Source: MFD01213-c1 sp963704405 (lineage in GTDB: Bacteria > Planctomycetota > Phycisphaerae > Tepidisphaerales > Tepidisphaeraceae). Taken from it: a stretch of 64,000 bases of DNA. The translations under genes were made by a program, and so were the position numbers. The stretch spans positions 372,001-436,000 of the forward strand of contig OY969903.1 of NCBI GenBank assembly GCA_963704405.1. The letters are read 5' to 3'. Shown here piece by piece: positions 9,729 to 18,438 of this stretch (the first letter of the stretch is position 1; each line of letters begins with the position of its first letter). The notes under the pieces were generated by a model that made no database searches, was not told where the DNA came from, and worked only from the letters and a program-made list of their open reading frames with translations.

Positions 9729-10643
9729 TTACTGAGGCAACGTTGCAGCTGCCTGCAGCGATGATATCCACGTATTAGCACGTCGTACGTTCCCATCCTC
9801 TGCTCGCATCGCACGGGCAATACCTTCGATGGCCACATGGGGGTCTGCCTGCGACTTTATACCGTATGCGGAACGAAAACTTTTCTCGGCGAGTTGGGGT
9901 TCGTCCATAAGCAATAGCAAGTTTCCCTCCGCGATCAATCGATCGACGCCCTTGCCGTTGAGTTCCAATGCCGCCAACCCGGCTTTAAAGGGTGCAGGAT
10001 CACACTTAATCTGAGAAAGCAACGGCGGTAAGGGAGTTTCACTATTAGCAGCGCCGGTGACTGGTGTTACGGTTGGATCTTGCGTGTCAGCAGAGCTGCC
10101 TTGTAATTGTTGCAGCCGAAACGGAGCGACATATTTATCGGAGTCGCCGTTGGGATGAATCATAACAAGACATTCGCACACCGCATCAATAGCATCGTTG
10201 GTGGATGCCATGGAACATACGTTATATAGTGCTTTTGCTGACGCCAGAGCATTATCCAACTTTCCCGCCGACAGTTGAATTCGAACTCGATACATTTGGT
10301 ATCGTTCCAATGTCAGCAAGTCGTTGGCTCTTCCGATCATGGTCGATATTACCAGTTGATCTAGAGCGTCATACTTCTGGCTTCTATAAAGACCCTGCAT
10401 CCATGCATCCAGAGATTCGACAAAATGCACATCCGGTTTATGTGTCGCCGCCATTTTTTTCGCTGCTTCAAGGCCGGCTTTGAATTCGGTTTCATCACTG
10501 CTTGAGAGCTGATCTGAAATGATGCCTTTAGGGTCATGCACCACCCCTTTCTGGCCGGTCTCTTTCATTTGCGCATAAGAAATACTGCATGCGGAAAATC
10601 CAATGGAAATAATGCACACTGCATGCAGGCATTTGATAGGCAT
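9729..10643 (-). CDS. Secreted or periplasmic TPR-like protein, unknown function
   Basis: A 304-residue protein with a signal peptide (MPIKCLHAVCIISIGFSACS then ISYAQ, a likely signal peptidase I site after AQA-like residues). The body is helical with alternating small and large residues, for example YRSQKYDALDQLVISTMI and LNGKGVDRLIAEGNLLLLMD, suggesting degenerate tetratricopeptide hairpins. A Ser/Thr/Pro linker lies near residues 180-205. It is the second gene of the minus-strand four-gene cluster, 53 bases after the TPR protein and 73 bases before the LysM-like protein. No recognised family. Confidence 0.55.
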   Translation of the reverse strand: MPIKCLHAVCIISIGFSACSISYAQMKETGQKGVVHDPKGIISDQLSSSDETEFKAGLEAAKKMAATHKPDVHFVESLDAWMQGLYRSQKYDALDQLVISTMIGRANDLLTLERYQMYRVRIQLSAGKLDNALASAKALYNVCSMASTNDAIDAVCECLVMIHPNGDSDKYVAPFRLQQLQGSSADTQDPTVTPVTGAANSETPLPPLLSQIKCDPAPFKAGLAALELNGKGVDRLIAEGNLLLLMDEPQLAEKSFRSAYGIKSQADPHVAIEGIARAMRAEDGNVRRANTWISSLQAAATLPQ

Positions 10644-10696
10644 ATTTTTGTTCCCGTAATCTTTTTGAACCCGATGAAGTTTATTGGTAGATACTT

Positions 10697-12105
10697 TTAG
10701 TTTGGCTGGGCCAGGCTCGCCGCCTGTCCAATGAGCTGAGTAATTTCTGTTTTTATGGTGTCATAGCGGCCGGTTTTATGCCGCTGACTCCAATTGTTGA
10801 ATACAGTGGTCGCGGTGTCCAAATGACCTGACTTGGCATATGCCTGAATAAGGATCACCTGTGCAATGCCGTCGTCGGGATTATCCGTTGCATCAGCTAA
10901 CGGTTGCAGCGTGTCAGCGGTTTGTTGTGCATCGCCCCGATTCATGAGCACCTGCCCCAACGCGATTTGCGCCTGAAGCAGTAAATGTCCATCAGAGGCA
11001 GTATTTACCTCATTTATTATTGATTGAAGCAGGTCAATTGCCTTCGAAGCCGAGGACGGACTATGGCCAAGGCATAAGGCATATGCAAGCCGTATTTGGT
11101 AGCCCATCTTCAAAGCATTTGATGGGAAGGATTGCAGCAATTCATACACACGGACACCGAGAGAATAGTCATGAAGGCGGGTCGTTGCCGCATACCCGAT
11201 GCCGGCAAGGGCTCTGCGAATGCCTGCGACATCGCCTTGAGCCGGCTGGGTCGTTGCGTTCAGGAATGAAGGGGGCAGGCATCTGCCGATGTAACCGCTG
11301 CTTCATAAAACGGCGCTGCAACCTCATCGCCATACACAAAGCCAAATGCCCGGCCTAATGAGTACAGCGTCTCGCAGGGCAATGTCGTTTTTTGTAGTAG
11401 CAAAAGCAACTTCGGATCAGACGGCTGAACAGGTTTTCCATATCCCGATTCGACCGCAGATTGCCAATTTTCAGCCCATGATATTAAAGGATCATTCGAT
11501 GCGCTTAATCCTTTCAGCGTCATGCGCGGATTGCAAACAGGCGGGCTGGGATTTAATCGCCGCAGGGCCGCGGAAACCTGAAGCAGTGGATTTGCGGAGT
11601 TCAAATAGTCTTCGAGTGACAATGGATTTGTCTCTCGGTTCCTGGATGGCAGTGCGGCAACAAAATCTCCCACAGGCCGCTTTACAATTCCAGGCTCATC
11701 GATCACGGCTGGTCGAACACCTTTTGATAGATTCACCGTTGCCGGAGGAATTGGTTTGGTTGCGATGAGGGGTACCTGGCCTGATCCATCCGCAAGGTTT
11801 TCGATCGCCTGGATCGTTGCATCAGGCTTTACAGATGCCGACGCGCCTTGAGGCGAAGCATCAGTGTTTTTTGACAAATCGAATGAAATCGATGGGGAAG
11901 GCAAGGCATCAGTGGGAGCCAGCTTATTGGATGGCCTGGCGCCCAGGGATTGTGATAAGGATTTCGCAGAAAACGTCTGTGGAACTAAAATTGTGACATC
12001 ATCGTGACGCAAATGCCAAAAATGCCATGCAGCCCATGCTGAACCGATTATAATTGTGAGTGATGCGATAAATTTCGCTTGCTGTGAGTTACCAAATCGA
12101 AGCAT
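10697..12105 (-). CDS. Membrane-anchored TPR-like protein, frameshifted
   Basis: The N-terminal part starts MLRFGNSQQAKFIASLTIII with one membrane helix, then a long Ser/Pro/Ala-rich linker and a helical domain. The frame closes at 11260, but the neighbouring frame continues without a gap as LPPSFLNATTQPAQGDVAGI then RRALAGIGYAATTRLHDYSL into a TPR region (ALGQVLMNRGDAQQTADTL, LIQAYAKSGHLDTATTVFNN) that ends at 10697. The shift coincides with a run of five G (11271-11275, plus strand), a classic indel site. Joined, the protein is about 468 residues. It is the first gene of the minus-strand cluster ending in the pseudopilin, so it may scaffold the same envelope machine. Confidence 0.6.
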
Positions 12106-12791
12106 AACGAACTCTCAGTTGCAGCTGAGCGACACAAAAACATCGCGTGAAAACTATATTAATGAAATGAACGGTCAATGCTATTTGCATTTCCGCATTA
12201 GGATGATGATGAATACCCTCATTTACCCCAATCATCTATCGCTGGAACTACCAACGTTTGTATGATCACTTCTTTCCAAAACATCAGGACGCACGGAACC
12301 TCACTGATTTACCATCTCTATGAAACTCTACAGCTTTCCCATAGACGTCAGTAATGATGATTTAGACGCGAGGCGCACCAATACAATTACGATCTAATTA
12401 TAGACAGGCCGAACTAACCTTCAGCCAAGGCAAAAAGTTCCGGTACCGTGGCGGAAGGGGAACAAAAAATAGCTTTGTAAAAATAACCTAAGATAATACG
12501 GGTGCGATCGTATTGAGCGAAGAAAAAAATGTCAAGGAAAAAAGAAGGCATTTCGGTTTTTCTCCCGATGCCTAAATACTATTACGACTGCCGGACCAGG
12601 TGGCGATCTTCCGCCCGCGAATTTTGCATTGGTTTTATATTCTGGGTATTTAACGTCTGCCATTGTGCAACCCATATTGTCTGCAGGCGACCATCGGATC
12701 ATTGTGCGTAATCAAAGCCAGTAGTTTCGTGGCAACTGTTCTCAAGCGAAGCCCAAATAGATTCACCGACACCCTTCAGAAGGCGGAAATC
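12106..12791. other. Gene-poor AT-rich intergenic region
   Basis: About 690 bases between the divergently transcribed TPR gene and the sugar dehydrogenase gene. I find no convincing coding region; short open frames here lack codon bias and ribosome binding sites. Row 12361 is 43% G+C, well below the surrounding chromosome. It presumably holds the promoters for both directions, but no clear hexamer pair stands out. Confidence 0.5.
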
Positions 12792-15776
12792 ATGGGTCAA
12801 TATCCGATTTTGCGCATTGCGCTCATTGCAATAGCCGGCATCGGCATTGCCTCACTTGGCATTAGCGAACTTGCTCAACCGCCCGCCGACAAAGCGCACC
12901 GCCCCATTATTCACGAGGTGTCTGTAAATCTCGATTTGGCTCTTCCAGCGTCTCGGCCTGCATCGCTCCCATTTCTCGGCATGACTGCAGACGCTGCAAG
13001 CCGTCCAGCGCTCAAACACTGGACACTGACAAATGCTTTTCCCCAACTTACATTTTCAGATCCAATCATGATGGTGCCAGTGCCGCGGAGTCATAAACTT
13101 TGTGTCATAGGCCGCGAAGGAATAGTTGAAACATTTGAGAACACTTCTAACATATCATCCAAGACCGTTATATTAGATATCCACGACCATTGTCAGGGAT
13201 GGAGTGATTGCGGCCTGCTCGGCATCGCCTTTCACCCGGACTTCGGCAAACCCGATTCGCCCAACCGCGGGTTTCTTTATCTCTGGTACAATTACAACCC
13301 CCACCCTGTCTCGGGACCGCGGATGCCAAGCCACCAGTTGGCGACTCGTGATCGCCTCGTCCGCTATTGCTTTCCCGATGGCAGTAACACAGTCGACCCT
13401 AAGTCCGCCCAGATTCTCATCGATCAATACGACCGCGATCTATGGCATAACGGCGGCGGAATGTTCTTCGGAGCCGATGGTTTTTTATATCTGTCGGTAG
13501 GCGATGAGGGAGGCGATCGCGATCTTTTCGCAAATGCCCAGAGAATCGACAAGAGCCTGTTTTCAGGCTTGCTCCGCATTGATGTGGATCAGAATCCTCA
13601 GAAAAGCCATCCCATTCGAAAGCAACCTGTAGATGGCATCACGGCTAACTACATGGTTCCAAATGACAATCCATGGGTGGGTCTGCCGGGCGCACTGGAA
13701 GAATTTTATTGCATCGGGCTGCGCAGCCCGCACCGCGTCACGTATGACATCCCAACAAATACTCTCTGGTGTGGCGATGTAGGGCAAGGCGCGTGGGAGG
13801 AAATCGACTTATTGGAAAAAGGTGGAAACTATCAATGGCCTTATCGCGAAGGGAACCATCCGGGTCCAAAGCCTCGCAACCTCAAAAAGACAGGAACCGA
13901 GAAATCCCCTTTGTATGAATATCCTCACCTCTCCCAAAATAATGCTGTCATTGGCGGATATGTCTATCGCGGCAAGGCAATGCCGCAATTCCAAGGCCAG
14001 TATGTTTTTGGTGATAACGGTTCCGGCCGCATCTGGGCCATGGACGCCTGGCAAACAGGTAAGCCAACTATCACTGAAATCGCGCAGATACCAGGAAGGG
14101 CGTACAGCGGCCTGAGTGGTTTCGGATACGATGCCGACGGTGAACTTTATCTTTGCCAGCTTGGGGTCGGTACGGGGACAATTTTTCACTTCACCGCCGA
14201 TGATTCGACCGAAGGCCCGCCCTTGCCTGACAAGTTATCCAGGACGCATGCATTCAGCGATCTGGCTTCACTCAAGCCATCCGGAGAATTGATTCCCTAC
14301 ACCATTAACGTGCCGTTCTGGTCCGACGGGGCAACGAAATATCGCTGGCTTTCCGTCCCTGGAAGTCCGCCATACGCTGACCCCGATCGATGCATAGAGT
14401 TTGCGAGCACGGGCAGCTTTAAATTTCCTGCCGGAACTGTTTTTGTAAAGCATTTTGAGTTGCCTTGGGATGAAACAGATTCTGGTTTTCGACGCCGAAT
14501 CGAAACGCGCGTGCTCGTTCGTGGCGAGCATGGAGGTATTTATGGGGCAAGCTATCGTTGGCGCTCCGATGGCTTGGATGCTGACCGAATTGACGGAGGC
14601 GCATCTGAAGATATAGCCATTGTTGCGAAGGGTTCGATCGCCGCGCCTGTAGGAACCGACATTGGGCCGGTCGCATCACCATCGCATTTTGACTACGACC
14701 AGGGTAATGCGACTATCTTGTCTTGGGCTCACGGGATCGCACCTTCCGAAGACTGTCTATCATTTTCTTCCTCTCAAACCGGCAGCGATTTTGACATTCG
14801 CGCATGCTTGAAATCGCTTGAGACGCCCGTAGGCGACGCCGTGGCGGGATTAATGTTTCGCCAGACCAATGCCCCCAACAGTCCCATGTTTTGCGCACTT
14901 TCTCGGCCGAATATCGGCACTGATAGTGCAAAAAGCGGATTGGCCGTCTTTTTAAGAAGAGCCGCCGGTCAACCGCTGGAAAAATTGTTTGAAAACAACA
15001 AAGCGGTCTATCCAAACACCTGGTTGCGTATCCGGCGCCAGAGCGGCACGTCCTTTTCCGCTTATTCCTCCACAGACGGGCTCAATTGGGAATCATTATG
15101 CACTGCCGAGAAAGTTAACCTCCCCTCTCAGGGTCTGCTGGGGCTGGCTGTCGCGAGCGGGACTCCTTCAGCTTCAGTAACGGCCGCATTTAAGAATGTC
15201 GGCCTGCTTCGACATCAGACCTGGTACTTCCCGTCGACGACGGATTGCCTGAGCTGCCATAGCCAGAATGCAGGATATATTTTGGGAATCACGGCACGAC
15301 AGTTAAATCTGGACATGACCGATCCAAATTCCGGACACGCCGTTAACCAGTTGCAATCATGGGTTCGGATGGGCCTTTTCGGAAGCTCGATCACCGAAGA
15401 GCAAGCTGTTGCCGCTCGTCGTCTTGTACCCCTGTCCGAGTCAACTGCCTCCATCTCTGATCGTGCCCGCTCTTACCTGGATGCCAATTGTGCCTACTGT
15501 CATCAACCAGGCGGTGCAGGCGGATTTTTCGACGCACGTTACTCAACCTCGCCTGAGGACCAGAATCTTCTTACTAATCAATTGCGCAATGCCCTGGGAG
15601 TTAACGAAGCACAGGTCGTCGCCCCCGGCGATTTGGCACGATCGATCCTTTGGCGTCGCGTTCATACGGTTTACGCTCCGGAGAAGATGCCGCCAATTGG
15701 CCGCAACACTATCGACGAAAAAGGAACTGATCTTCTGCACGATTGGATTCTGAGTTTAAAACCTCCCAATAAATAG
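12792..15776 (+). CDS. PQQ-type sugar dehydrogenase with nested lectin-like and di-haem cytochrome module
   Basis: A 994-residue exported protein. After a signal-anchor (ILRIALIAIAGIGIASLGIS) comes a six-bladed glucose/sorbosone dehydrogenase propeller, residues about 60-440, with motifs such as DCGLLGIAFHPDFG, LWHNGGGMFFGADGFLYLSV and GLRSPHRVTYD. A TIGR03806-like domain follows (LIPYTINVPFWSDGATKYRW, FPAGTVFVKHFELPWDE). Into it is nested a DUF1349-like lectin fold (NTWLRIRRQSGTSFSAYSST). Two c-type haem sites, CLSCH and CAYCH, close the protein. This suggests periplasmic sugar oxidation with electrons passed to the attached cytochrome. The ATG at 12792 has AAGG upstream; an in-frame extension to 12663 is unlikely. 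Confidence 0.85.
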   Translation: MGQYPILRIALIAIAGIGIASLGISELAQPPADKAHRPIIHEVSVNLDLALPASRPASLPFLGMTADAASRPALKHWTLTNAFPQLTFSDPIMMVPVPRSHKLCVIGREGIVETFENTSNISSKTVILDIHDHCQGWSDCGLLGIAFHPDFGKPDSPNRGFLYLWYNYNPHPVSGPRMPSHQLATRDRLVRYCFPDGSNTVDPKSAQILIDQYDRDLWHNGGGMFFGADGFLYLSVGDEGGDRDLFANAQRIDKSLFSGLLRIDVDQNPQKSHPIRKQPVDGITANYMVPNDNPWVGLPGALEEFYCIGLRSPHRVTYDIPTNTLWCGDVGQGAWEEIDLLEKGGNYQWPYREGNHPGPKPRNLKKTGTEKSPLYEYPHLSQNNAVIGGYVYRGKAMPQFQGQYVFGDNGSGRIWAMDAWQTGKPTITEIAQIPGRAYSGLSGFGYDADGELYLCQLGVGTGTIFHFTADDSTEGPPLPDKLSRTHAFSDLASLKPSGELIPYTINVPFWSDGATKYRWLSVPGSPPYADPDRCIEFASTGSFKFPAGTVFVKHFELPWDETDSGFRRRIETRVLVRGEHGGIYGASYRWRSDGLDADRIDGGASEDIAIVAKGSIAAPVGTDIGPVASPSHFDYDQGNATILSWAHGIAPSEDCLSFSSSQTGSDFDIRACLKSLETPVGDAVAGLMFRQTNAPNSPMFCALSRPNIGTDSAKSGLAVFLRRAAGQPLEKLFENNKAVYPNTWLRIRRQSGTSFSAYSSTDGLNWESLCTAEKVNLPSQGLLGLAVASGTPSASVTAAFKNVGLLRHQTWYFPSTTDCLSCHSQNAGYILGITARQLNLDMTDPNSGHAVNQLQSWVRMGLFGSSITEEQAVAARRLVPLSESTASISDRARSYLDANCAYCHQPGGAGGFFDARYSTSPEDQNLLTNQLRNALGVNEAQVVAPGDLARSILWRRVHTVYAPEKMPPIGRNTIDEKGTDLLHDWILSLKPPNK

Positions 15777-15958
15777 TTGGCAAGTCTTTCATGAATCTTG
15801 CGCAAAAAGCAGCGTTTGGATCTGATACGGATCGAGAAGCGGTCGTCTTTTCCTGCGCCGGTTCCGAGGTAATACGTTCGAGATTTGCCACCAACGCTGC
15901 GACGCTTTCGCCACTGCCGTTGCGCCGCAATCCACGTCAGTTCCAGCGCCTTTTTCAT
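15671..15958 (-). pseudogene. Possible remnant of a planctomycete integrase-like or hypothetical gene
   Basis: Antisense to the end of the dehydrogenase gene and the following spacer, a frame starts MKKALELTWIAAQRQWRKRR and continues GGKSRTYYLGTGAGKDDRFS, a basic pattern like the N-terminal lysine/arginine-tyrosine-Tyr-Leu-Gly motif of planctomycete integrase-like proteins. The rest has no recognisable content. It lies about 175 bases from the tRNA-Leu gene, where an island integrase would be expected. The remainder of 15777-16108 shows nothing else I can name. Only a hint. Confidence 0.2.
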
Positions 15959-16108
15959 GAACTGACTGCGAGGCTTTCAGTTTTCGCTGGAGATAGCGTT
16001 TGCTCCCCTTTTTTGCCGTTTGCGGGTCAGTGGAATGGCGGGGTCAGTTCGGGGTCAGTCGATTTTGAGTCGTAAGTTGTTGGTTGGGAAAAGGTTGATA
16101 CAAAAAAG

Positions 16109-16130
16109 AAACCCGTCTTTCGACGGGTTT
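16109..16130 (-). terminator. Intrinsic terminator of the tRNA-Leu gene
   Basis: A 9-base perfect stem (AAACCCGTC with GACGGGTTT, loop of four) immediately follows the tRNA 3' end on the minus strand and continues into a T-rich tract (TTTCTTTTTTG). This is a standard Rho-independent terminator for the minus-strand tRNA transcript. Confidence 0.85.
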
Positions 16131-16132
16131 GA

Positions 16133-16214
16133 TGCCCAGGACAGGACTTGAACCTGCATGCCTTGCGGCGCTACCACCTCAAGGTAGTGCGTCTGCCAAT
16201 TTCGCCACCTGGGC
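16133..16214 (-). tRNA. tRNA-Leu (anticodon GAG)
   Basis: An 82-base gene read on the minus strand. The acceptor arms GCCCAGG and CCTGGGC pair, the T-loop reads GGTTCAAGTCC, the D-arm contains GGCGAAATTGGCAGACGC, and the anticodon arm CTACC-TTGAGGT-GGTAG presents GAG for CUC leucine codons. A variable arm of class II length is present. CCA is not encoded. The region of different base composition lies against the 3' end of this gene, the usual side for tRNA-targeted integration. Confidence 0.93.
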
Positions 16215-16349
16215 GTAGTTTCGGTGCATTATATGGAGCGGCTGGGCGTTGTCGAGCAATTTGGGACGGGGGAAATGTTTGAATTCTTTCGTGGCATGCA
16301 ACTTTGGCTGGCCGAAGTTAAGCCGGCCAGGGGCTTTTACCACCGGCTG

Positions 16350-16589
16350 CTAGCGCTCAAACAATTTCACAATCAGCACCAGCCCTGCCGCGGCGGCGGC
16401 GAAGCTGACCATGATCCAGCCGGTGATGGAGGCGGCTTCCAGCGGGACCTCCTTCATCGTGCGGCACTTGATCGCCTTGTAAACGATCGCCACCGCCACG
16501 CAGAGCGGCAGCAGCAGGAGGTACCAGTAATCCCAGATCGGCATCGGCTGCAGGAAAGGGCGCGTGTAGGCGTAAGCAAGCGGAGTCAT
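16350..16589 (-). CDS. Small two-helix membrane protein
   Basis: A 79-residue protein starting MTPLAYAYTRPFLQPMPIWD with two hydrophobic segments (YWYLLLLPLCVAVAIVYKAI and ITGWIMVSFAAAAAGLVLIV) joined by a short charged stretch containing IKCRTMKEVPLEA. I know of no function. Its ATG overlaps the corrected TGA of the DUF6677 gene (ATGA), so the two are translationally coupled and probably act together at the membrane. Confidence 0.65.
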   Translation of the reverse strand: MTPLAYAYTRPFLQPMPIWDYWYLLLLPLCVAVAIVYKAIKCRTMKEVPLEAASITGWIMVSFAAAAAGLVLIVKLFER

Positions 16590-17112
16590 GCGGCGGCGCT
16601 CTCTGCGCGGCGCGGTGCGCGGAATCGATGATCGCCATCAAATTCAACAGGCCGGCGACGGAAAGATAAAGAGAGCCGATCTCGTTGATGCGGGCATGGG
16701 AAAGTTCGCCGAGGGGGCTGGAAGGGTTTTGGGGGTCGGCCGTGGCGGCGTGTACGCTCCAGGCGCCGCCGGCGATGCTTATTGGCCCGGTCAGGATTTG
16801 TGGAACCGACCACGGTTTATTGCGAATCTCGACGAACGGCGACGCCCACATCACCCAAGCGCTGCCGATGGGCCGCGATTGTCTATCGCGAATGGTCATC
16901 ATGATGGGCTGCCCGGCCATGTCGTAGCCGGGAACCTCCAGCACGCGCACACCGGCGATGAGCAATCCCAGCACAAACAGCAGAATGATGGTGATCCCCA
17001 CCGTTAATGCGCGCCCGTGCTGCCGCAGCAAAAAATAGCCGCCCCCCGGCACCAGCCAGGCGGCAAGCGCCACGAGCGGCGGCGACGGAGCGGAAAGACG
17101 GTCGTTCGACAT
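16586..17112 (-). CDS. DUF6677-family membrane protein, frameshifted at the end
   Basis: Starting MSNDRLSAPSPPLVALAAWL, it has the VPGGGYFLL turn and a second helix (VGITIILLFVLGLLIAGVRV) typical of the planctomycete DUF6677 family, whose role is unknown. After IIDSAHRA the frame overruns the next gene by about 230 bases with a Pro/Arg-rich non-membrane sequence. In the neighbouring frame the natural end AESAAA-stop falls exactly at the ATGA overlap with the next gene, so a one-base indel near 16605-16612 is likely. Start chosen at 17112 because residues before it are Arg/Pro-rich and not conserved-looking. An ISAs1 element sits 58 bases upstream and may have displaced its promoter. Confidence 0.68.
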
Positions 17113-17179
17113 CGAGCGGAATACTCTAGCGAGGCGGTCAGGAAAGGAAAGCTTGGGCGTCGCAAGCCTGGAATAAACG

Positions 17180-18405
17180 CAGGGCAACCGCATTCTCGGC
17201 GAAATGATTAGACTATGGCCTTTTGGCCTCGGGGAGCGAGGTCGGGAGGTCATGGATGGCCAATTCGATCGAAACGCACTTTGCGGCTTTGCCTGATCCG
17301 CGATGTAATCGCGGCAAACGCCATAAGCTTTCGGACATGATCATCATCGCCGTGACGGCGGTCATCTGTTGTGCTGACAGTTGGTCGGATGTCGTCGATT
17401 TTGGTCTGGCCAAGGGGCGGTGGTTCGAAACTTTTCTCGACTTGCCGCACGGGATTCCCAGCCAGGATACCTTTGAGCGCGTCTTCGCGCGCCTCGATCC
17501 AGACGCTTTTGAACGATGTTTCATGGATTGGGCCGCCGCCCTGGCCGGTTCATCGAAGGGGAAGCTGGTGGCAATCGACGGAAAGAGGATTCGCCGCAGC
17601 TTCCAGCATGCGTGGGATCATTCCACCGCCGCCCATTTGGTTAGCGCGTTTGTCGCGGAGAACGCGACGGTGCTGGGCCAACTGGCGGTGGATTGCAAGG
17701 AGAATGAAATTGTCGCCATTCCTCAACTGCTGGATCTGCTGGACATTGGCGGAGCGACCGTCACGATCGACGCGATGGGATGCCAGACGGAAATCGCCGC
17801 GAAAATCGTGGAAAACGGTGGGGATTACGTGCTGGCCGTAAAGGACAACCAGCCCACGCTGCACAAGTCGCTGCAACGGAATCTGGATGAGATGATTCTT
17901 GAGAAGTTCGCCAGCGTTCATCATGGAGTTGAGACAACGGTCGATGGGGATCATGGCCGAATCGAAACGCGCCAAGTGTGGGTGACCGATCAATTGGACG
18001 ACTGGCTGGATGCCGATCAGCGGACGCGATGGATCGGATTAAAATCAGCGGCGGTGGTGCAATCCACACGCGATGTGCCGCTCAAGGGAGTGAGTACCGA
18101 GCGGCGTTACTTTATCTCCAGCCTCGGCGGCGTAGACGCGGCTCGGATGGCCCAGGCGATCCGGGGTCATTGGGCGGTGGAAAATAAACTGCATTGGGTG
18201 CTGGACGTGGGTTTTGATGAGGACCAGAAGCGTAATCGCAAGGATCATTCCGCGGAAAACTTCAGCCGGGTGCGTCGGATCGCACTGAATCTGTTGCAGC
18301 GGGAGAAGACCAAAAAGCGTGGAATCAAAGGCAGACGCCTCAATGCCGCCTGGGATCACGATTATTTGCTCAAACTACTCGGAGGCTGAGAATGCGGTTG
18401 CCCTG
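17180..18405 (+). mobile_element. ISAs1-family insertion sequence, complete
   Basis: A 1226-base element with perfect 18-base terminal inverted repeats (CAGGGCAACCGCATTCTC at 17180-17197 and its complement at 18388-18405). A perfect 10-base target duplication, GGAATAAACG, flanks it at 17170-17179 and 18406-18415. The single transposase gene is intact. Perfect ends and duplication imply a recent insertion between the DUF6677 and subtilase genes. Confidence 0.95.
17256..18389 (+). CDS. ISAs1-family transposase
   Basis: A 377-residue DDE transposase. Family landmarks are the N-terminal HFAALPDPRCNRGKRHKLSD, the first catalytic region KLVAIDGKRIRRSFQ, the second in TVTIDAMGCQTEIAAKI with DYVLAVKDNQPTL, and the C-terminal IRGHWAVENKLHWVLDVGFD followed by EDQKRNRKDHSAENFS, the H-W-x-x-E-N-x-x-H-W-x-x-D signature. 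GGGAGG lies eight bases before the ATG at 17256; a TTG at 17223 is less likely. The gene spans nearly the whole element and its stop lies within the right inverted repeat. It appears functional. Confidence 0.95.
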   Translation: MANSIETHFAALPDPRCNRGKRHKLSDMIIIAVTAVICCADSWSDVVDFGLAKGRWFETFLDLPHGIPSQDTFERVFARLDPDAFERCFMDWAAALAGSSKGKLVAIDGKRIRRSFQHAWDHSTAAHLVSAFVAENATVLGQLAVDCKENEIVAIPQLLDLLDIGGATVTIDAMGCQTEIAAKIVENGGDYVLAVKDNQPTLHKSLQRNLDEMILEKFASVHHGVETTVDGDHGRIETRQVWVTDQLDDWLDADQRTRWIGLKSAAVVQSTRDVPLKGVSTERRYFISSLGGVDAARMAQAIRGHWAVENKLHWVLDVGFDEDQKRNRKDHSAENFSRVRRIALNLLQREKTKKRGIKGRRLNAAWDHDYLLKLLGG

Positions 18406-18438
18406 GGAATAAACGCAAATGGAAATCGTGGGCGCTTC

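Noticed and set aside
15791..16075. Plus-strand open frame after the sugar dehydrogenase
   Set aside because: No ribosome binding site, no domain, and the opposite strand has the more protein-like, though still degenerate, content.
7560..16214. Direct repeat of the tRNA-Leu 3' end as an attachment site
   Set aside because: I looked for the TGCCCAGGACAGGACTTGAA block near the left edge of the AT-richer region and did not find it within this window.
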